Below, piece after piece: positions 23,000-37,290 of a DNA stretch of 64,000 bases. The stretch spans positions 7,984,001 to 8,048,000 of the forward strand of contig NC_064034.1 of NCBI RefSeq assembly GCF_932526225.1, read 5' to 3'. The notes under the pieces are model-generated. The model had not been told where the DNA came from and searched no databases. It was given only the letters and a program-made list of their open reading frames with translations. The stretch's first letter is position 1; each line of letters opens with the position of its first letter. This DNA comes from Nematostella vectensis (taxonomy: Eukaryota; Cnidaria; Anthozoa; Actiniaria; Edwardsiidae). The position numbers were made by a program, and so were the translations under genes.

Positions 23000-25900
23000 T
23001 TAGGCAGTGCATACTCCGCACGTTCTCCTGCAAAATTTCCGCATTTCACTAGAACTGGAACATGCGTCACCAGTGCACCAGTCCGCAGGTACATCGTCCA
23101 TACATGCTGGAGATCAAGTGTATGCAAGAAGGGTTTAATTTTCAATCCTTCTGGATAGATACTTCACTTTTTTGCAATTAATACGACAACTTGCCCTACC
23201 CCTGAAGGTATGGCCCTTCCACGATATGTGTTATTGTATATTAGTCCATCAATTCCATCCCCCAACCAGGTAAAAAATAGAATCAAACCTCCTTTCACTT
23301 CCCATTTATCACCTCCCCATGCATTTTTCTCTCCCTCAAAAACTACACTTACGCGGTGGGGGCGTAGGGGGCGTTGGGGGCATAGTACCGCCAAGAGCTG
23401 CAATAAGACAAACATCACTTTGGTTACAAAACAAAAATAGAATGGTCATAGTATAGAGAGTGTTACATGACGCTATGATACGTTCTGTGCGTATAATACA
23501 GGACAGACGCACAACAAATACAGATCTAACTGTTTTACATACAACAACAAAAAGGGATTTTACTCTCAACAGAATTTACCGTGCGTGGTGCGACAAACCT
23601 GCATTTTTACTCTTTTTAATAACGAGCTTTCCTCGGCCAATCATAGCATGTGTTTTGCTAGCGTTTCACAGCCCCTTACTTACGTCCATAAAGACTCTGA
23701 ACTCCCTTGATGTCGTCTGAATGAAGGGCGATTTTTGGGTCATACCCAGTGTAGTACGGGTACATGATGGCTCCCTGCACATCAGAGTGATCCAGACCCA
23801 GGTTGTGACCAAACTCGTGGACCGCCACCCACAGGAGGTTTACGCCGTCGTATGAGTTGTGCGTGAACGTTTCGTCCTCGTCAAAGTGAGCCATAGCGCC
23901 TGCGAGGGTAGCGTGGGCCAGAGTTCCACCTTCACCATCAAAGGGATCTGTGCAATTTGGCTCGCGCGCTGTACCCGTGTGATTCCTAGAGCCAAAACTA
24001 AATGAAAAGAAACAATTTCAGTCAAGGTTATTTAGACACTGTCCGCATGTATGCGTTTTTCGTTTGAAAACGTAACATTTTTGTTACGGATACGGGAATT
24101 GTGTACACGTCCTCAAAAGCGGTATCTTAAAATCGCAACAATTCAAAAACCATATACAGCGTGGAACAATTTCTAAGCAACAATACCTTTCGAAAACGGA
24201 ACAAAAACCTGGCGAAAACCAAACCTTCCGAAAACGGAACAAAAACCTGGCAAAAACCAAACTTTTCGGAAAAGCTGACGTGAATCCAGCGTGCAAAGTG
24301 TAAACAAGAAAATAGCTAAACCGGCGCATGGCGAGCGCATGCGCTGTAGACCTTGATACCGTTTTCTTCGTATCTGCATTAGGAACCCGACGGCAACGTG
24401 GACGATGACGGCAGAAAACAATATAATTTGATTCAGAATTCAATGGCAGCACGTGAAAATGCGTTCTGTCTGATACATCTCAGCCGTTTGCCATCAAACC
24501 ACGACGTGAAAACTCCAACTTTTACGGTCAATTGAGGACGCGGACGTTTGCACTGTAAATCCTCTAGACCACGTTCGCTACTGTAAAAATAATGTCCATA
24601 GTTTATTTTTATCTTTCTCTGACCAAATTGTTTTGCCTATTCCATTGCAATTAATAATTGATCTCCAAGCGTTGTCCTAGCCCGTCTTCGTCGACGGGCC
24701 GTTTCGAAATGATTACTCTTCGTGTGAATGCGAATATTTTGAGAACAGATACGCCAATCACAAGACAAAAATAAAACAACCCCATTATTAATGTCATAAC
24801 ACTTAAAGCCATCACCACTGCCAATCATATAGAGCAAGTAATATCATCACTCCATATTATCGAAATGTTATGATGATTAGTATGACATCATCACAATGCA
24901 TTCATTGTTATCTCACCATTTAATCATATAATTTTTATCATCACCATCATACCATCATGATCACCACAAACCTTTCCGTCACCATCACCATGCTATACCA
25001 TGCATAATAATACCTTATAAGAAGATTCGCGTCGTTTAGAATTCTGGTTTGGGAAAATGTAAGAGAAGACACACTCGCCCAGTGTTGGAAGGCGGTTGCG
25101 AAAATTTGGTCTTGTAGATCTGCCGAGAGGTCAGCGCCGTGTTGCACGTAATATTTCAGGTTATTCTGGCTATGGCGATCTGCTATGTTTGTGGAATATC
25201 TGCGTGAATGGTATAATAATGATTATTAATGTGAGTCAAGCTCCCCGAAAGCCCTTCTAAGGACTTCATAGACCTTTCGGGCAGGGTTTTTCTTTATTCT
25301 GTTAACCCGACTTGCGTGAGGCAAGTTCGTAGTTTTAATAAAACCCTATGCAAAATGGGTTTATTTTAATAGCGCATTGAGTGCGCTTGATTCAAGATCC
25401 TAAAAAACAATGTTCAATTCCTTTTCTGATAACAAAAAAAAGCAGGTATTTATAAGATAAATGATCGATTAAATCAAAACAAAAATGACAGGCAAGTCGG
25501 ATCAGTGAAGTGTTAAGTGTATGGAACGAACGTTGTATGTTTTAGGATAGAAATGGAAAAGCTAAATATTCTGCGAAATACACTATTTCTAAAGACCTGA
25601 GTCTCAAAACGCACTAGCTTTTACTATCTCCCCAAACCGAGTAATAAGTTTTTCCCCCGTTTGTGAATGACCTACCTACGCGCGCGGTTGCTTTTTCTTT
25701 GTGACTTGTCTGGCATGCCACATCGCGGAGTATGCATCAAACGAAATGTCGCCGCGTCCACTACACCTGTCTGAGGGATATGGGCAAAGCGCTGCATTTG
25801 CTTGATTGCCGAGGTGAAGTCATGGTTTCCACCGCGTTCGTAGCTTGGCGCTAAGTAGCGATACTTGTTGAGGTATTTCTGTTAACCAAAAGGTTCGGGC

Positions 25901-26388
25901 CTTTTAAGAATTTAGTGTTGATAAAGAGTATAGAATATTATTATGTAGAATTTCCTCGAGTATTTGCATTGTGCAATGAAAAAAACTATAATAACTACAA
26001 AAAAAACCTCGTAGCATTCATTGAATTTCTATTGTTCTCATAGCTCGTGAAATGGTGCCAATACCAATACCAGTGTTATAAATAGAGTGCATTTTAACAT
26101 TTTGTGTTACGCAAAAGAATGTGTCGTAAAAGAATATGACTAGTGCAGAGCCTGTGCATTTAGGAAATTTTACTAAGTGCATGTGTTGGGAGTAGGTCAA
26201 AATTGACTTTTCTTTTTAACATGTACATGTGTGAAGAATATGTGACAGTAAACTCTTCTTATTAAAAAAAAAAACAAGAGTTTCTAGAAAGATAATCCAC
26301 GACTCACCTTTGCCATCGAGTTGACGTCAAGACCGGCCGAGACGGCCTGGAACGAGAGTAACGCCACAAACACTAAAGTGAACTTCAT
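23000..26388 (-). CDS. secreted matrix metalloproteinase with ShKT domain, copy 2
   Basis: Exons 26308-26388, 25676-25878, 25014-25199, 23684-23997, 23353-23397 and 23000-23106 join in phase to 311 residues. Domain order matches copy 1. Differences: residue 27 is Lys because the donor region reads CAAAG; exon 3 reads HWASVSSL (shared with copy 4); residue 192 is Met (AMAHFDEDE), so the usual Asp near the HFD motif is lost; the hinge is PPTPPTPP. The ShKT module is two residues longer than in copy 1 and of the [10 protein letters not shown] type. [11 protein letters not shown] and the cysteine switch are intact, so an active protease is still plausible. Confidence 0.92.
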
Positions 26389-26468
26389 ATCTCTGTCAGT
26401 ATTAACTCAGTATAAACTTTTTCTATTAGAGACTCAACTGAGTGTAACTCTTATGGATCGACCGCTCC

Positions 26469-26521
26469 CTTTTATACAAGATGTACAGTGCGGTGTATTT
26501 AGTTAGCTAATCATTAGCTAA
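26469..26521 (-). promoter_or_regulatory. core promoter of metalloproteinase copy 2
   Basis: TATAAAAG at 26469-26476 and the TTAGCTAAT/ATTAGCTAA palindrome at 26503-26521, both at the same spacing as in copy 1. Confidence 0.68.
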
Positions 26522-28956
26522 GCTTACCTTAAGTTCGAGTTAAACCACATTTGAATGTATATAAGCTTCCGTATGGCTCGACATGGCTTTTGCCTTTTCA
26601 CGGAAACGCAGATGTAAAAATAGTAATTCCGCTATGAGCCTGACTTGAGACTAAAATAAAGCTGCACCTGGTTTAGACAAAAGGACTTTTGTATTCGGTT
26701 AAAACAAACAACTAACAAACAAAACAAACAAGCAATCTGCGATTAATGGTGTATTCGTTTTTTTTTTGTTTTGAGTCCAAAACAAAAATAATTGAGCTCA
26801 GATAAAATAGCTTTGATAAACCGTTAACCATTTACCGTTTTCAAGTCCTTCTTTTGAAAGTGATAAGGCGATATGTTATTTTTTTATGAGGATACTTTAT
26901 ATAAATGATATTTATACAAAGAATCTTACAACCAACAAATGATTTATATCTTAAGGCAAACATCATTAGGAGTTTGGATATAAGGTAAATACTCTTTTGA
27001 TTCCCACATCTCTTTTAATTACCCTTTCCTAAAAAAACCCACCCCGCCTACCCCTTCTAAAGCCTAAATTTTAAAAAAAAAAGCTTCCTCTATTTTACTC
27101 CCTTTTCACCTTCTTAAATACACAATTATAAAACACACAATTAATTAAATACAAAATTATACAATGTAGCACACGTTTTCTACATTTTTGCTTAAAGGAG
27201 ATATTAAAAGTAAAATACGCAGGCTTAAAGTAACAGGACGCAAGATGTCATAGAGATAAACGTAATATTTATACAATTGATAGCATCTTAGACTTTTGAA
27301 AGGGCCACAAATACCTAGTGTCAAAAACGGGCAAAAGCGAGTCTCTACAAGGGCATATAACGAGCCCCCTTCCCGAAACACGTTAACGTCGTTCAATATA
27401 TTCTGATGCCGAAAATATACATTTTAAAAGTTGCTGGGAAAAAATATTTGTTCCTTCTTCCCATGAGGGACAATTAATCGTTTAACCGATCGAGACTATT
27501 TTTCCCCAGCATCCGCTCCAGCACCTCCAAAAATTATCCGCACAAATACTTCCACTAAACAAATTTGTCAGCAGAACCATTCGGGTCAAATATTTTCCCA
27601 GCAACCGAGGGGTCTAACATCTTTCCAGCCAGCGGGCTGCGGAACGGATATTTTGCAGAACAGATCCGTTTTGTGCCCTTGTTTCTTAGCTCCCCCTTTT
27701 TAAGACAAAAACAAATATACCTTTAGGGCTTTTTAGAGTTCTACAATATATATATATTTTTATTTTTTGTGCTCACAATCTTCCAAGCACCTAATCGCTT
27801 AATACTTGGAAATCCCCGCAAGTGGTCATGCTGCGCAAATAATGCAGGGTCATTAGATAGTCCATTAAACATGATCTGCTCGCAGGCGATTTTTACCCCT
27901 TTGATCTTTGATTTTAAGAAAGCGAGTTACCTAAAGTATAACGCAGGTTAGCACAGGCTTTGGGCGGGCACGCTGATACAAACATTGTTATTTAAGTCCA
28001 ATCATGAGCCTGGGCTACCTGTGGTGTGACTGTGAACACCACACGTATAAAGAGCGTGAAATATCTAGGCCGGGTCTTTGGTAAACCCGTCGTTGTGTGG
28101 TTCGTTTGTTCTCGTTCGTTGTGATTCGGTTCGCGCAATATCATCCGGGAAACGTACATTTTTATAGTGACTCTCACGACTTCGCCCGAGAAATCAGATA
28201 AACTTTTCATATTGAACAACTCTTTAAATCATCCTGGGATCCGCCACTGACCATTATCCTCCTCACAGCATAGGCTACTGTTTATTTTCTTCTTTGATTG
28301 AAAACAGTTTGCAGTCTTTGCGGTAAGCTGAAAATTCTACGCAGAAGCAAAAAGGGCACGTTACTATTTTGAGTTAAAGTCAAGATTGCCAAACACCAGA
28401 CGTTAGCCATAGATAGAACATCTCAAGTACAATCTGCTAAATCGATAAAGGTTTTTGAACGACGTTTTATATAATACTTTCAAGGATTTCATTAAAGGAT
28501 CAAAAGTGCCACAGCACATGGTAATACTTAAGGTAATACTTTGTTCTATTAGGTGCACGCGTATATGGCTTCTTTGTGGTATTTATCAGTCTTAGCGATA
28601 AAATACGGTTAAAAGATGGGGTTTACCCTATAATAGATTTGCTTTTTTGTGATCTGCAAAATCGCAAGGGACCGTAAAGGACTATGGGGCGGGGGGCCGC
28701 ACATGCTCCCACAGGCTCCTCCCTTGGCGAGGCCAGTGTCTGCATTGTTTAATTACGCTACTTCTAATCTTCCCATCAGTGAAGCCATTTACTGCATCCC
28801 ACAGGGTGGTCTTGTTTAGATTACTTTGCGAACGGTCACAGCAGTTGAAGCGAGTTGTTCTTTTGGCCCAACTCCGATAAGCATAGAAGTCCACCATGAA
28901 AATCCTTCCTCGATTGATCATTTTCAAGTTTTAACATCACAATCCTGCTTTCTTTT

Positions 28957-29236
28957 CAGGGGCGGATACAGGGGGTGGATTGGGTGGATATCCACCCCCC
29001 TTTTTTAGTAAAATAAATCGAAAAATCACTTTGTTTGAAGAAAATAAATGTCTGAGGGATGGGAGGTACGGTCCATTCTCCATCGCCAGCTTGAGTTTGC
29101 TGACGCGACAAATCCAATTCAGCGTGAAGAATTGTAAATATCTATGTAGCGACCTATCAAGAGTCACTGGATCAGTTATAGGCCGTCTAGCCGGCCATTA
29201 TCCACCCCCCATTTTGAAATCCTGGATCCGCCCCTG
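28957..29236. mobile_element. hAT-like MITE in unit 3
   Basis: Same element and insertion site as in unit 2, so it was inherited by duplication and not inserted anew. Confidence 0.7.
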
Positions 29237-29916
29237 CCTTTCCTGCTTTCATTGTTCTCTACAATTTTTTCTTGGGGTTGATCCATGCAGTTCATGCATA
29301 GTTGTTGTGAATCTATATCTATTACTGGTCCGCCATATTGGATTATTGTTATCGGATTGTACGCAAAGGGGAAAACGGTGCGTGTGTTTGCGACGTTCAA
29401 ATCGATTGCCCCCCCCCCCCCCCCCCTCCATAGAGATAAATGAATAAACAAATGCTCAAAATCATTCTATTACTAGGTTTCCAATTACTACTACTATTGT
29501 ATGGTTTTCAAATGATTTTTTATTTTCATTCTTTTACAGTCTTTTACCCCCCCCCCCCCATTGAGGGGATTAGAAATCCGGGGGGTGGTTCAAACGCCCA
29601 TGAATTTCCAGAGGGGAGGGGGGGGAAATGCCCTTATTCCTTAACAGTCACTGTATTTATTCTCTCTCTAGGGGGCTGGAAATTCCATATGAAGAAAACG
29701 TTTATATAGATCGTATATAATTATATAGCTCTGATTCCAGATGCATGATTCCCAGGCTTGACATACTTAATGGCTATGTGAATTTGCTCTAACTCATTTT
29801 GTACATTTTTATAGTGGTCAGGGTTTTATGAATGACTGACAAAAGAGTAACGGAAAGTTTACGATACCGAACTTTCAAGTGTTTTTCAGCCTGTTCACCT
29901 GATGATAATTCTCACC

Positions 29917-32900
29917 TTAGGCAGTGCATACTCCGCACGTCCTCCTGCAAACTTTCCGCATTTCACTAGAACTGGAACATGCGTCACCAGTGCACCATTC
30001 CGCAGGTACATCGTCCACACATGCTGGAGATCAAGTGTATGCAAGAAGGGTTTAATTTTCAATCCTTCTGGATAGATACTTCACTTTTTTGCAATAATAC
30101 GACAACTTGCCCTATCCCTGAAGGTATGGCCCTTCCACGATATGTGTTATTGTATATTAGTCCATCAATTCCATCCCCCAACCAGGTAAAAAATATAATC
30201 AAACCTCCTTTCACTTCCCATTTATCACCTCCCCATGCATTTTTCTCTCCCTCAAAAACTACACTTACGCGGTGGGGGCGTAGGGGGCGTTGGGGGCATA
30301 GTACCGCCAAGAGCTGCAATAAGACAAACATCACTTTGGTTACAAAACAAAAATAGAATGGTCATAGTATAGAGAGTGTTACATGACGCTATGATACGTT
30401 CTGTGCGTATAATACAGGACAGACGCACAACAAATACAGATCTACCTGTTTTACATACAACAACAAAAAGGGATTTTACTCTCAACAGAATTTACCGTGC
30501 GTGGTGCGACAAACGTGCATTTTTACTCTTTTTAATAACGAGCTTTCCTCGGCCAATCATAGCATGTGTTTTGCTAGCGTTTCACAGCCCCTTACTTACG
30601 TCCATAAAGACTCTGAACTCCCTTGATGTCGTCTGAATGAAGAGCGATTTTTGGGTCATACCCAGTGTAGTACGGGTACATGATGGCTCCCTGCACATCA
30701 GAGTGATCCAGACCCAGGTTGTGACCAAACTCGTGGACCGCCACCCACAGGAGGTTTACGCCGTCGTATGAGTTGTGGGTGAACGTTTCGTCCTCGTCAA
30801 AGTGAGCCATAGCGCCTGCGAGGGCAGCGTGGGCCAGAGTTCCACCTTCACCATCAAAGGGATATGTGCAATTTGGCTCGCGCGCTGTACCCGTGTGATT
30901 CCTAGAGCCAAAACTAAATGAAAAGAAACAATTTCAGTCAAGGTTATTTAGACACTGTCCGCATGTATGCGTTTTTCGTTTGAAAACGTAACATTTTTGT
31001 TACGGATACGGGAATTGTGTACACGTCCTCAAAAGCGGTATCTTAAAATCGCAACAATTCAAAAACCATATACGGCGTGGAACAATTTCTAAGCAACAAT
31101 ACCTTTCGAAAACGGAACAAAAACCTGGCGAAAACCAAACCTTTCGAAAACGGAACAAAAACCTGGCAAAAACCAAACCTTTCGGAAAAGCTGACGTGAA
31201 TCCAGCGTGCGAAGTGTAAACAAGAAAATAGCTAAACCGGCGCATGGTGAGCGCATGCGCTGTAGACCTTGATATCGTTTTCCTCGTATCTGCATTAGGA
31301 ACCCGACGGCAACGTGGACGATGACGGCAGAAAACAATATAATTTGATTCAGAATTCAATGGCAGCACGTGAAAATGCGTTCTGTCTGATACATCTCAGC
31401 CGTTTGCCATCAAACCACGACGTGAAAACTCCAACTTTTACGGTCAATTGAGGACGCGGACGTTTGCACTGTAAATCCTCTAGACCACGTTCGCTACTGT
31501 AAAAATAATGTCCATAGTTTATTTTTATCTTTCTCTGACCAGATTGTTTTGCCTATTCCATTGCAATTAAATAATTGATCTCCAAGCGTTGTCCTAGCCC
31601 GTCTTCGTCGACGGGCCGTTTCGAAATGAGGACTCTTCGTGTGAATGCGAATATTTTGAGAACAGATACGCCAATCACAAAACAAAAATAAAACAACCCC
31701 ATAATTAATGTCATAACACTTAAAGCCATCACCACTGCCAATCATATACGCAAGTAATATCATCACTCCATATTATCAAAATCTCATTATAATAAGTATG
31801 ACATCCTACATCATTGTTTCCATCACAATGCATTCATTGTTATCTAACCATTTCAACTATATCATTATAATTTTTATCATCATCATTATCATAACATCAT
31901 GATCACCACAAACCCTTTCGTCACCATCACCATTCTATACCATGCATAATAATACCTTATAAGAAGATTCGCGTCGTTTAGAATGCTGGTTTGGGAAAAT
32001 GTAAGAGAAGACACTTTCGCCCAGTGTTGGAAGGCGGTTGCGAAAATTTGGTCTTGTAGATCTGCCGAGAGGTCAGCGCCGTATTGCACGTAATATTTCA
32101 GGTTATTCTGGCTATGGCGATCTGCTATGTTTGTGGAATATCTGCGTGAATGGTATAATAATGATTATTAATGTGAGTCAAGCTCCCTGAAAGCCCTTCT
32201 AAGGACTTCATGGACCTATCGAGCAGGGTACCTCTTTATTCTGTTAATCCTACTTGCGTGAGGCAAGTTCGTAGTTTTAATAAAACCCTATGCAAAATGG
32301 GTTTATTTTAATAGCGCATTGAGTGCGCTTGATTCAAGATCCTAAAAAACAATGTTCAATTCCTTTTCTGATAACAAAAAAAGCAGGTATTTATAAAATA
32401 AATGATCGATTAAATCAAAACAAAAATGACAGGCAAGTCGGATCAGTGAAGTATTAAGTGTATGGAACGAACGTTGTATGTTTTAGGATAGAAATGGAAA
32501 AGCTAAATATTCTGCGAAATACACTATTTCTAAAGACCTGAGTCTCAAAACGCACTAGCTTTTACTATTTCCCCAAACCGAGTGATAAGTTTTTCCCCCG
32601 TTTGTGAATGACCTACCTACGCGCGCGGTTGCTTTTTCCTTGTGACTTGTCTGGCATGCCACATCGCGGAGTATGCATCAAACGAAATGTCGCCGCGTCC
32701 ACTACACCTGTCTGAGGGATATGGGCAAAGCGCTGCATTTGCTTGATTGCCGAGGTGAAGTCATGGTTTCCACCGCGTTCGTAGCTTGGCGCTAAGTAGC
32801 GATACTTGTTGAGGTATTTCTGTTAACCAAAAGGTTCGGGCCTTTTAAGAATTTAGTGTTGATAAAGAGTATAGAATATTATTATGTAGAATTTCCTCGA

Positions 32901-33328
32901 GTATTTGCATTGTGCAATGAAAAAAACTATAATAACTACAAAAAAAACCTCGTTGCATTCATTGAATTTATATTGTTCTCATAGCTCGTGAAATGGTGCC
33001 AATACCAATACCAGTGTTATAAATAGAGTGCATTTTAACATTTTGTGTTACGCAAAAGAATGTGTCGTAAAAGAATATGACTAGTGCAGAGCCTGTGCAT
33101 TTAGGAAATTTTACTAAGTGCATGTGTTGGGAGTAGGTCAAAATTGACTTTTCTTTTTAACATGTACATGTGTGAAGAATATGTGACAGTAAACTCTTCT
33201 TATTAAAAAAAAAACAAGAGTTTCTAGAAAGATAATCCACGACTCACCCTTGCCATCGAGTTGACGTCAAGACCGGCCGAGACGGCCTGGAACGAGAGTA
33301 ACGCCACAAACACTAAAGCGAACTTCAT
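29917..33328 (-). CDS. secreted matrix metalloproteinase with ShKT domain, copy 3
   Basis: Exons 33248-33328, 32617-32819, 31956-32141, 30600-30913, 30269-30313 and 29917-30023 join in phase to 311 residues. It differs from copy 2 in exon 3 (VQYGADL, QTSILND) and exon 4 ([16 protein letters not shown]). [15 protein letters not shown] and HAALAGAM are shared with copy 5. Residue 192 is Met. Catalytic [11 protein letters not shown], cysteine switch, furin site and six-Cys ShKT module ([10 protein letters not shown]) are intact. Its exon 1 and promoter match copies 1 and 2, so different parts of this gene have different nearest relatives. Confidence 0.92.
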
Positions 33329-33408
33329 ATCTCTGTCAGTATTAACTCAGTATAAACTTTTTCTATTAGAGACTCAACTGAGTGTAACTCTTATGGATCG
33401 ACCGCTCC

Positions 33409-33461
33409 CTTTTATACAAGATGTACAGTGCGGTGTATTTAGTTAGCTAATCATTAGCTAA
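33409..33461 (-). promoter_or_regulatory. core promoter of metalloproteinase copy 3
   Basis: TATAAAAG at 33409-33416 and the 19-bp palindrome at 33443-33461, as in copies 1 and 2. Confidence 0.68.
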
Positions 33462-34178
33462 GCTTACCTTAAGTTCGAGTTAAACCACATTTGAATGTAT
33501 CTAAGCTTCCGTATGGCTCGACATGGCTTTTGCCTTTTCACGGAAACGCAGATGTAAAAATAGTAATTCCGCTATGAGCCTGACTTGAGACTAAAATAAA
33601 GCTGCACCTGGTTTAGACAAAAGGACTTTTGTATTCGGTAAAAACAAACAACTAACAAACAAAACAAACAAGCAATCTGCGATTAATGGTGTATTCGTTT
33701 TTTTTTTTTTTTTTTTGAGTCCAAAACAAAAATAATTGAGCTCAGATAAAATAGCTTTGATAAACCGTTAACCATTTACCGTTTTCAAGTCCTTCTTTTG
33801 AAAGTGATAAGGCGATATGTTTTTTTTTATGAGGATACTTTATATAAATGATATTTATACAAAGAATCTTACAACCAACAAATGATTTATATCTTAAGGC
33901 AAACATCATTAGGAGTTTGGATATAAGGTAAATACTCTTTTGATTCCCACATCTCTTTTAATTACCCTTTCCTAAAAAAAACCCACCCCGCCTACCCCTT
34001 CTAAAGCCTAAATTTAAAAAAAAAAGCTTCCTCTATTTTACTCCCTTTTCACCTTCTTAAATACACAATTATAAAACACACAATTAATTAAATACAAAAT
34101 TATACAATGTAGCACACGTTTTCTACATTTTTGCTTAAAGGAGATATTAAAAGTAAAATACAAAAAGTAAAAACAAAA

Positions 34179-34339
34179 AGCCTACGTAGCAAGCCCAAAG
34201 GGCCGCTGGGAAAGAAGAGAGACGGAGACGAGGCGAGCGCGCCAAGAGAGGAAAAGACATTCACGCTCCACCCTTCTCTCCAGGTGCGCGGATTCTACCC
34301 CTCATCATCCCCCAGCCCTTTGTGCTTGCTACGCAGGCT
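34179..34339. mobile_element. fold-back MITE in unit 3
   Basis: Same element and position as in unit 1; the left arm has one change (CAAGCCCAAAG). Confidence 0.62.
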
Positions 34340-36183
34340 TAAAGTAACAGGACGCAAGATGTCATAGAGATAAACGTAATATTTATACAATTGATAGCAT
34401 CTTAGACTTTTGAAAGGGCCACAAATACCTAGTGTCAAAAACGGGCAAAAGCGAGTCTCTACAAGGGCATATAACGAGCCCCCTTCCCGAAACACGTTAA
34501 CGTCGTTCAATATATTCTGATGCCGAAAATATACATTTTAAAAGTTGCTGGGAAAAAATATTTGTTCCTTCTTCCCATGAGGGACAATTAATCGTTTAAC
34601 CGATCGAGACTATTTTTCCCCAGCATCCGCTCCAGCACCTCCAAAAATTATCCGCACAAATACTTCCACTAAACAAATTTGTCAGCAGAACCATTCGGGT
34701 CAAATATTTTCCCAGCAACCGAGGGGTCTAACATCTTTCCAGCCAGCGGGCTGCGGAACGGATATTTTGCAGAACAGATCCGTTTTGTGCCCTTGTTTCT
34801 TAGCTCCCCCTTTTAAAGACAAAAACAAATATACCTTTAGGGCTTTTTAGAGTTCTACAATATATATATATTTTTATTTTTTGTGCTCACAATCTTCCAA
34901 GCACCTAATCGCTTAATACTTGGAAATCCCCGCAAGTGGTCATGCTGCGCAAATACTGCAGGGTCATTAGATAGTCCATTAAACATAATCTGCTCGCAGG
35001 CGATTTTTACCCCTTTGATCTTTGATTTCAAGAAAGCGAGTTACCTAAAGTATAACGCAGGTTAGCACAGGCTTTGGGCGGGCACGCTGATACAAACAGT
35101 GTTATTTAAGTCCCATCATGAGCCTGGGCTACCTGTGGTGTGACTGTGAACACCACACGTATAAAGAGCGTGAGATGTCTAGGACGGGTCTTTAGTAAAC
35201 CCGTCGTTGTGTGGTTCGTTTGTTCTCGTTCGTTGTGATTCGGTTCGCGCACTATCATCCGGAAAACGTACATTTTTATAGTGACTCTCACGACTTCGCC
35301 CGAGAAATCAGATAAACTTTTCATATTGAACAACTCTTTAAATCATCCTGGGATCCGCCACTGACCATTATCCTCCTCACAGCATAGGCTACTGTTTATT
35401 TTCTTCTTTGATTGAAAACAGTTTGCAGTCTTTGCGGTAAGCTGAAAATTCTACGCAGAAGCACAAAGGGCACGTTACTATTTTGAGTTAAGGTCAAGAT
35501 TGCCAAACACAAGACGTTAGCCATAGATAGAACATCTCAAGTACAATCTGCTAAATCGATAAAGGTTTTTGAACGACGTTTTATATAATACTTTCAAGGA
35601 TTTCCTTAAAGGATCAAAAGTGCCACAGCACATGGTAATACTTAAGGTAATACTTTGTTCTATTAGGTGCACGCGTATATGGCTTCTGTGTGGTATTTAT
35701 CAGTCTTAGCGATAAAATACGGTTAAAAGATGGGGTTTACCCTATAAGAGAAAGATGGGGTAGCCCCTTAAATAGAAAACGTGTCATTGGGGTTATGTCC
35801 TGTATTGTATTGTGTCAGTTTTGGAAAATAAATAAAAAAGATTAAAAGGAATTCACAATATGTTTTTAGTGATGCAGGATCTGCAAAATCGCAAGGGACC
35901 GTAAAGGACTATGGGGCGGGGGGCCGCACATGCTCCCACAGGCTCCTCCCCTGGCCAGGCCAGTGTCTGCATTGTTTAATTACGCTACTTCTAATCTTCC
36001 CATCAGTGAAGCCATTTACTGCATCCCACAGGATGGTCTTGTTTAGATTACTTTGCGAACGGTCACAGCAGTTGAAGCGAGTTGTTCTTTTGGCCCAACT
36101 CCGATAAGCATAGAAGTCCACCATGAAAACCCTTCCTCGATTGATCGTTTTCAAGGTTTAACATCACAATCCTGCTTTCTTTT

Positions 36184-36464
36184 CAGGGGCGGATACAGGG
36201 GGGTGGATTGGGTGGATATCCATCCCCCTTTTTTAGTAAAATAAATCGAAAAATCACTTTGTTTGAAGAAAATAAATGTCTGAGGGATGGGAGGTACGGT
36301 CCATTCTCCATCGCCAGCTTGAGTTTGCTGACGCGACAAATCCAATTCAGCGTGAAGAATTGTAAATATCTATGTAGCGACCTATCAAGAGTCACTGGAT
36401 CAGTTATAGGCCGTCTAGCCGGCCATTATCCACCCCCCATTTTGAAATCCTGGATCCGCCCCTG
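36184..36464. mobile_element. hAT-like MITE in unit 4
   Basis: Same element and site as in unit 2, with an extra G near the left end. Confidence 0.7.
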
Positions 36465-37290
36465 CCTTTCCTGCTTTCATTGTTCTCTACAATTTTTTCT
36501 TGGGGTTGATCCATGCAGTTCATGCATAGTTGTTGTGAATCTATATCTATTACTGGTCCGCCATATTGGATTATTGTTACCGGATTGTACGCAAAGGGGA
36601 AAACGGTGCGTGTGTTTGCGACATTAAAATCGATTGCCCCCCCCCCTCCATAGAGATAAATGAATAAACAAATGCTCAAAATCATTCTATTACTAGGTTT
36701 CCAATTACTACTACTATTGTATGGTTTTCAAATGATTTTTTATTTTCATTCTTTTACAGTCGTCATTCATTCACATCTGTTTACGGTCCTGGTTCGCGTT
36801 GATGCACTGTGAAGTGAATATCTCCATCCTTGATATAAAAATAATAACAATCCATTAAAATACGGTCTTGCTAAAACGTGCGAGAGTATAAGGATTTATT
36901 GTGTAGTTCCAGAAAATATCCATACCCCCCCTCCCCATTGAGAGGATTAGAAATCCGGGGGGTGGTTCAAACGCCCATGAATTTCCAGAGGGGAGGGGGG
37001 AAATGCCCTTTTTCCTTAACAGTCACTGTATTTATTTTTTTCTAGGGGGCTGGAAATTCCATATGAAGAAAACGTTTATATAGATCGTATATAATTATAT
37101 AGCTCTGATTCCAGATGCATGATTCCCAGGCTTGACATACTTAATGGCTATGTGAATTTGCTCTAACTCATTTTGTACATTTTTATAGTGGTCAGGTTTT
37201 TATGAATGACTGACAAAAGAGTAACGGAAAGTTTACGATACCGAACTTTCAAGTGTTTTTCAGCCTGTTCACCTGATAATAATTCTCACC

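Noticed and set aside
28980-29447. 155-codon + strand frame, also found in units 2, 4 and 5
   Set aside because: It runs through the hAT-like MITE and into a poly-C tract. It has no recognisable domain, and frame lengths vary between units through indels.
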